This document shows positions 60,201-64,000 of a DNA stretch of 64,000 bases, in pieces; position 1 is the first letter of the stretch; each line of letters opens with the position of its first letter. Source of the DNA: Strigamia acuminata (lineage: Eukaryota; Arthropoda; Chilopoda; Geophilomorpha; Linotaeniidae); the NCBI GenBank assembly GCA_949358305.1, contig CASHSZ010000048.1, forward strand, positions 103,001 to 167,000, read 5' to 3'. The notes under the pieces were generated by a model. That model saw nothing but the letters and a program-made list of their open reading frames with translations, ran no database searches and was not told the origin of the DNA. A program made the translations under genes and the position numbers.

Positions 60201-62022
60201 GGGAAATGCGCGTTGATTTCGCAATTCGACAATGATTACACGAAAGTTCCTTGTTCACTTCTGCCGGTGTCACTCCATAAACTTGGTTATTTCCGGCCAA
60301 AAGTTTCATTGCATTGGTGTGAAGATGACCCAATCTGCTGTGCCATATCCCAGTCGCATCCTTTTTAACCGTAGGCGCTGCAACTTTCTTTTGATTCGCC
60401 GACTTTAGATTCGGTTTGGAAGTTGGAGGAATTGCCTTTAATGTGTCGGCAAAGGATGGGACTTGAGGTAATGGATTGGTAGGAACAGGTACAGGAGGTG
60501 TCTTGGACTGGGTTACTTTGATTGGTGCAGGTGGAGGAATTTCATTTGGCAAAGGAGGGAATTCGAGCCGAAAATCAGTAAAAAGTTCAGGATTTTTCGA
60601 CTTTTTCTTTGCTCTTGGATACTGGATGAAATCCTCTTCTGTCGTGACTAATGTTCGGGTCGGAGCGATTGACTGCGCAATAGGTACATCCACTGTTGAC
60701 ATCAGTGTTGAAGGTGGGCACAAGCCATCGACATAATAAAGGCCGCCCTTTTCTTTGGCCCGAAGCATTGGATGCTTAATGTCGGATTTGTAGACATAGA
60801 CGTCTCCATTCCAAATATGGATGTGATGTTTAGTTTTGTCCATTTTTGACACTGAAATCAAATTCGCCTCGAATTTTGGCGCATACAACACATCTTGGAG
60901 ATTTACGACACATTCTACGTTGTTGATCATGGAGATAATCTGGACTTTGCCCTTTCCTAGAACTTCGGAATGTCCTTGACCTAATGCTATGTTAAAGGGC
61001 ACAACTTTAACAAAGTCCTGAAACCAAGCCTGGACGTGGCACACATGATCTGTTGCCCCACAATCCACGATCCATTCATGTGATTGCATGAAGTGAATTG
61101 TGGGCAACTGTTGCGGAGCACTTGCGAAAAAGTTTGTTTCTCGTTTTGCGCTGGAATTCCCCCTTGGTCTAGAATCATCTCGGTTTGAGTTCTTATTGCG
61201 TTTATGGCTTGAACTCCTCGGCTTCCTTTGAAGTGAAGCTGCCGGTTGATTCTTGTCATCTCGGCGCGATGGCAAAGGACATTTATTTGCGTAATGGCCA
61301 AATTCCTGGCAATTAAAACACTGCACCGAAGATAACGGTCGAGAGGGACGAGAACGATTTCTCCCACGTTGCTGTTTTTCACCAGCATATGCACGAGAAT
61401 GTTTTGAATTGTCCACGTCGCGTGAATCCATAGCTTTGAGTCGCATATGTTCCGCGAGTAACTGTTCGGACACTTTCTTTGGTGTGAATTCACCTTTGGG
61501 CAAGTGATATGTTGTGAATGAAATCTGTGAATATTCACGAGGCAATAAGTCCAAGTATTGGTAAGCGTGGTGATCAGGCGAAGTTATCTCTCCGATATCC
61601 TTCATTTGGCGGACATGATAGTCAACGCGTCCTAAGAAGTCGGCCATATCTTCGCCCTGCTCTAGGCGCAAATTCAAAAATTCGCGGCGCATGGCTGCCT
61701 GTCGCGCACGAGATGATGGCGCATAAATGTTGGCTAAGATGTCCCATGCTTCCTTCGGGGTTTTACAATCATCCAGCGCAGACTTCTTCGCCTCGCTTAC
61801 AGAACAGTATATTAAGCCTAATGCCTTGGCTTTACGACGCTTGTACTTCTTTTTCTCTTTGTCCCCAGCCGTTTTAAGGAAATCTTCCTCCTCTTCTTCC
61901 GTTACGTGTTCCCACAATTCCTCGCTTCGGAGTACCATGCGCATTGAGCGCTGCCAAAGTTCGTAGTTTCCTACGCTAAGGATGGGAAGACGTCCTGGAT
62001 TTCCGTCTGCGGACTTTGACAT
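57217..62022 (-). CDS. Gag-Pol polyprotein of copia element 2 (1,601 aa), with an MBD-like insert
   Basis: One open frame from the ATG at 62,022 (gtcATGTC) to TGA at 57,217. In order: UBN2-like Gag (about 10-195); zinc knuckle C235, C238, H243, C248 followed by a basic Ser/Arg-rich tail; protease D320-C-G-A-T; a Pro-rich stretch; integrase zinc finger (H561, H566, C595, C598) and D626-D689-E725 with D-35-E spacing; a Thr/Pro-rich linker (about 925-970); MBD-like segment (about 1003-1071); reverse transcriptase with D1205 and YVDD (D1288, D1289); RNase H (D1450, EAEF, D1528, D1577). All listed catalytic acidic residues are present, and the IR and VYM motifs of reverse transcriptase altered in element 1 are intact here. 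Cys replaces the usual Ser/Thr in the protease D-[ST]-G signature. It would copy element RNA into DNA and integrate it, in virus-like particles (family knowledge). Of the two copies this one looks more likely to be functional. Confidence 0.95.
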   Translation of the reverse strand: MSKSADGNPGRLPILSVGNYELWQRSMRMVLRSEELWEHVTEEEEEDFLKTAGDKEKKKYKRRKAKALGLIYCSVSEAKKSALDDCKTPKEAWDILANIYAPSSRARQAAMRREFLNLRLEQGEDMADFLGRVDYHVRQMKDIGEITSPDHHAYQYLDLLPREYSQISFTTYHLPKGEFTPKKVSEQLLAEHMRLKAMDSRDVDNSKHSRAYAGEKQQRGRNRSRPSRPLSSVQCFNCQEFGHYANKCPLPSRRDDKNQPAASLQRKPRSSSHKRNKNSNRDDSRPRGNSSAKRETNFFASAPQQLPTIHFMQSHEWIVDCGATDHVCHVQAWFQDFVKVVPFNIALGQGHSEVLGKGKVQIISMINNVECVVNLQDVLYAPKFEANLISVSKMDKTKHHIHIWNGDVYVYKSDIKHPMLRAKEKGGLYYVDGLCPPSTLMSTVDVPIAQSIAPTRTLVTTEEDFIQYPRAKKKSKNPELFTDFRLEFPPLPNEIPPPAPIKVTQSKTPPVPVPTNPLPQVPSFADTLKAIPPTSKPNLKSANQKKVAAPTVKKDATGIWHSRLGHLHTNAMKLLAGNNQVYGVTPAEVNKELSCNHCRIAKSTRISHKPDEHPISTKALDLLHMDVWGASRTTSYGGARYVLTIIDDATRYAWIFPMAQKSQVFGLFKDYVTRIERVTGKRVKAIRTDRGGEFLSNEFDRYLKETGIQAQRTNPHSPAMNGTAERINRTMADYTRAILDETGLPNELWAEFAVTFSYIKNRCPHSRLKNEVPYILWRRRALSLRHLRKLGSKCWVHHTAPGRDKLDPRAWEGYLVGYATTTRGYRVWNPTDNKVIESIHVQIDERQSYKRSNHYRGPQQPWMGPDEDQSHQTSQTYQPLRISQPHVRFDDGLEYTDWPKFPDSEDECDTDYDSDDSTPAGAQFRTPPATPTPGSPIRAPLITPVITPVPSPVITPGNTPSHTPPGSPPSFVNARRGSRGNAPQAHQAAHHGPPPTGAATAYKWRYIGGDTECRHWKREEHLRKVQEPGKLKVDVYYFPEAGLRLRSRGDVEEFCHMNNIPYDPELFYFGNMEYELENLPPPLPRVHLCRRDPTSYAEAVRFPDATKWQEAINEELDTFAERGVYEEVPKPENTTILGCKWLFKLKEDALGKPARYRARLVAQGFRQTLGVDYDEVFSPVVNFVLIRLFFCLLVVLKGWKDAHLDVKCAYLYGDLAHKVYMRIPAGATCSNPNHVWLLIKSLYGLHQSGRQWFEKLDQTLRDLGFRRLPGCNCVYIYGTSAVMLIYVDDIVLFYATDNVLTQLIALISTKFDVVNLGPITKLLGVEFIRTPKGIFIIQRAYIQKILKKFAIVADKLIKVPVTPGTTLVKGSKEDLPEFPYRSLIGSLLFLASRTRPDILFSVIMLSQFNNCYNHTHIKALMQVVRYVGNTLDYAIELSNCSNGQLWGYTDASWATEVSTSLSFGGYIAYIGNVPIGWSCRKQTSVACSTMEAEFVALVECVRELYWLDYVYSSVPMLNRSSPPLVFSDALSSIQFTSNDVENSKTKHIRVKFHWIREWYTAGAFQLRKVPGSMNVADIFTKWLGSSQLRLLISRIFNFNLS
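58810..59016 (-). other. MBD-like domain within Gag-Pol of copia element 2
   Basis: Residues about 1003-1071, between the Thr/Pro-rich linker after integrase and the reverse transcriptase. The core D1034-V-Y1036 … G1042 … R1046-S1047 aligns without gaps to D121-V-Y123 … G129 … R133-S134 of MeCP2, and an Arg-Lys pair sits near the R111 position. The segment ends D-P-E-L-F-Y-F, as in the family C-terminus. Unlike element 1, the aspartate is kept, so base contacts could be preserved. Recognised by eye; no profile search was possible. Confidence 0.78.
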
Positions 62023-62853
62023 GACGTGGAGTTACGAAACAATCCGTAGCAAAACACACTGGATGGAGAATGGTACAATTGGAGCACTTGACGGTCTCGG
62101 TGCACAATATCGCGTGGCACTACACAAATACGGCGCACTGATCGAAGCACTGTCAAAGCGGATATCAATCGAATTGGGCGACCACTTCTGAAGTGGTCAG
62201 ATAACCCTAGCCAGCCAACACACAGGGGTCCGTTCGCCTGCCTGGAGGCGCGGGAGTACCTGTTGGCCACGGTAAGCACTGGCTAGGAATGAGTTAATGC
62301 GGTAGTTCCGACTGGAACAGAAGAGCAAAAACTATTCTAAAGGGCCCCCAAAACCTTAAATATATCTTAAAATTAACAAGCTTATTACGACTACTGAAAA
62401 GGAATTTTTAATCAGTATGATGAGACGTTGCTCCAATCTAGAGATGAAAATGGCGTAGTTGCGCATTTAAAATGCGAAAATCGTCGAAAAATCGTCGATA
62501 CAACGACCGTACACGGTGTACTAAGTCGGGAATTAGTCCAAATCGTCGTTCACGCTGTGTAAAGCGGGTTTCCAACGTTGATTCTCGTTGGAAAATGGCG
62601 AAAATCTGGAAATAAATTGAAATTCGTCTCGAAAATTGCGAAACCCGCAGAAATCCGGACGAAATTAAATGAAAAATCGTAGAGCTGGTCGTGCAGACTA
62701 CGTGAGAACGTCGGCGTGTCGTCTCGAACGTTCTAGAGACGAAAATCGTCGCGGAAATCGGCGCAATCTGCAAATAGAAAATTTATCGCAAATTCGCGAA
62801 TTTCGCGAAAATGGCGATAAAAATTAGCGGTTTCGGCGTGCTGCAAGGATAGC
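62023..62853 (-). other. Untranslated leader of copia element 2
   Basis: 830 bp between primer-binding site and Gag-Pol start. It contains a 19 bp palindrome at 62,180-62,198. The part from about 62,450 to 62,820 is rich in cg and gaaaa/cgaaaa motifs. A 102-codon frame (62,279 to 61,971) overlaps the Gag start but has no recognised domain. Packaging signals are expected somewhere in this region but cannot be assigned. Confidence 0.75.
62180..62198. repeat. 19 bp palindrome in the leader of element 2
   Basis: gaccacttc-t-gaagtggtc, perfect 9-base arms around one central base. In RNA the central base is too small a loop for a hairpin, so intermolecular pairing is one possibility; function unknown. 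Confidence 0.6.
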
Positions 62854-62871
62854 AACCATCCTCTGCTACCA
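62854..62871 (-). promoter_or_regulatory. Primer-binding site for initiator Met tRNA (element 2)
   Basis: On the - strand, two bases after the 5' LTR, tggtagcagaggatggtt matches the complement of the animal initiator Met tRNA 3' end at all 18 positions. It is the same primer choice as element 1, here without its one mismatch. Confidence 0.92.
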
Positions 62872-62873
62872 CT

Positions 62874-63345
62874 TGTAGCAGAGGAGTGCGCTCACAGTAT
62901 AAAATACTGTGTGTGGAAGCGAGTTTAAATGCCGAAACACGGCTAATATGAGCGCGATGACGTGCGCGCACCTCCAGCGCTTGAAAATGGTGGAAAATAA
63001 AGTCACTGCACTCTAAAGTGCTCATGAGTGACAAACACAATGTAAAAATAAACTAAATGTTTAATAAAAACGAAAATGCTTACATAATTTGGTCCATTTA
63101 GATGGAGAAAATACATGAGTGCTTGCTGGCATGCAAGCGGCCATTGTGATTGTGAAAAACATACATGCACACCATCTGGTGTTAATAATAAGTAATACAA
63201 AAGTAAACAGTATAGAGGCAGCATTATGCCCAATGTTAAATAATGAAAAGAAGTCTAAATAAATACACTAGGCTGCATAATGCAGTAATACATTAAGAAA
63301 TGCGCAAAACAAGTACGGAGGACTGTTTGGCATCGATAAACAACA
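62874..63345 (-). repeat. 5' LTR of copia element 2
   Basis: 472 bp, 471 identical to the 3' LTR at 56,535-57,006. It would carry the promoter for the element RNA, running towards lower coordinates. No TATA box can be chosen with confidence. Confidence 0.95.
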
Positions 63346-63350
63346 TCTTC
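63346..63350. repeat. Target-site duplication, right copy (tcttc)
   Basis: Matches 56,530-56,534 and is followed by aacgcgaaatcg, the continuation of the interrupted 56 bp unit. Confidence 0.95.
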
Positions 63351-63618
63351 AACGCGAAATCGTATCCGACTCGTTTTCGAGTCGAATACGAGTTTTGCCC
63401 TTCTTCAACGCGAAATCGTATTCGACTCGTTTTCGAGTCGAATGCGAGTTTTGCCCTTCTTCAACGCGAAATCGTATTCGACTCGTTTTCGAGTCGAATG
63501 CGAATTTTGCCCTTCTTCAACGCGAAATCGTATCCGACTCGTTTTCGAGTCGAATGCGAGTTTTGCCCTTCTTCAACGCGAAATCGTATTCGACTCGTTT
63601 TCGAGTCGAATACGAGAT
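63351..63618 (+). repeat. 56 bp CpG-rich tandem repeat, right part
   Basis: Five more units with cores at 63,373, 63,429, 63,485, 63,541 and 63,597, in phase with the left part once the element is removed, giving twelve units in all. Unit differences are mostly at CpG or one base from it (tgcgag/tacgag, tattcgac/tatccgac). Confidence 0.95.
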
Positions 63619-63769
63619 AGTCGATGCCCGTTCCCGGACTTTGACTCGTACGACTCGTATTCGAGATGTATTCGAGATGTATTCGAATCGTATTCGAGTC
63701 GCATTCGAGATGGTCGATGATTTCCACTCGCTCGTATACGCGTTGTATACGAGCTCGTATTTTGATCGT
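63619..63769. repeat. Degenerate tcg-rich repeat between 56 bp array and inverted repeat
   Basis: Short reiterations of cgtattcgag, tattcgagatg and cgtatacg without a fixed period (for example two copies of gagatgtattc near 63,663-63,685). It shares vocabulary with the hairpin of the 56 bp unit and with the following inverted repeat. The apparent frames across it are by-products of the simple sequence. Confidence 0.7.
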
Positions 63770-64000
63770 AATCGTAAACGAATCGTTTACAAGTCGTATA
63801 CAAGTTGTATACGACGTGTATACACCTCGTATACGAACGAAGTTTGGAAAATCCACCGGATACTTACTACGACATGAAAACACATAGTAGTCACATACGT
63901 CTTATTTGGAAATTGTGTTTTCACAAACTTCGTTCGTATACGAGGTGTATACACGTCGTATACAACTCGTATACGACTTGTAAACGATTCGTTTACGATT
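63770..64000. repeat. Large inverted repeat (foldback) running off the window
   Basis: The 76 bases at 63,770-63,845 (starting aatcgtaaacgaatcg) are the reverse complement of 63,925-64,000 with one mismatch, around a 79-base centre. Within the arms, short palindromes (gtatac, cgtttac/gtaaacg) recur about every 10-15 bases. The right arm reaches the last base, so the true repeat is probably longer. It could be the core of a foldback transposon or a palindromic satellite unit; no coding sequence is visible. Confidence 0.9.

Larger units (their letters stand above)
56535..63345 (-). mobile_element. Full-length Ty1/copia LTR retrotransposon in the 56 bp repeat
   Basis: A 6,811 bp element read on the - strand: 472 bp LTRs differing at one base (56,750 G against 63,089 T), a perfect initiator-Met tRNA primer-binding site, an 830 bp leader, one open Gag-Pol frame of 1,601 codons, a polypurine tract and a 5 bp target duplication. 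About 200 bp (57,018-57,216) lies between the stop codon and the polypurine tract, longer than in element 1. The near-identical LTRs and intact catalytic residues suggest a recent and possibly still active copy. It is the same lineage as element 1 by protein (shared PVVNFVL reverse transcriptase motif and the MBD-like insert), with unrelated LTRs. Confidence 0.97.

Noticed and set aside
56151-63618. CRISPR-like array
   Set aside because: The 56 bp units are contiguous and homogeneous, with no unique spacers, and the setting is an animal genome. It is a tandem satellite.

Overview
The window looks like animal nuclear DNA, probably from an invertebrate. There are no bacterial-style genes. About 48 kb is one family of satellite DNA, and the only long reading frames are two intact Ty1/copia retrotransposons. 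Their primer-binding sites match the 3' end of the animal-type initiator methionine tRNA (17/18 and 18/18 bases, tRNA recalled from general knowledge) rather than the plant form. No host gene could be identified and the species cannot be named from the sequence.

Layout. Positions 1-55,790 are a head-to-tail satellite with monomers of 139, 140 and 147 bp, all in one orientation, organised into higher-order repeats (426 bp trimers, a 1,280 bp tandem pair, a roughly 3 kb block pair, and a 5.3 kb segment repeated 6.8 kb away). Two elements interrupt it. A 7,006 bp copia element on the + strand (24,249-31,254) has identical-looking 523 bp LTRs and a 5 bp target duplication. A 549 bp non-coding element (35,440-35,988) has perfect 61 bp terminal inverted repeats, and each of these itself folds into a hairpin. 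After a 340 bp non-satellite stretch, a second, CpG-dense tandem repeat begins (56 bp unit with a perfect 10 bp-arm hairpin). It is split by a second copia element on the - strand (56,535-63,345; 472 bp LTRs with one mismatch; 5 bp target duplication). The window ends in a large inverted repeat (63,770-64,000).

Both copia elements carry one uninterrupted Gag-Pol frame (1,560 and 1,601 aa) with zinc knuckle, protease, integrase, reverse transcriptase and RNase H in the usual copia order. The most notable observation is a segment between integrase and reverse transcriptase in both proteins that resembles a methyl-CpG-binding domain (MBD/TAM fold). The satellite's commonest variants fall at CpG sites (CG to TG or CA), as expected if the array is cytosine-methylated in the germline. 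A copia lineage with a methyl-DNA reader next to its integrase, living in methylated repeats, is the best candidate for an undescribed system here. The targeting role is inference.
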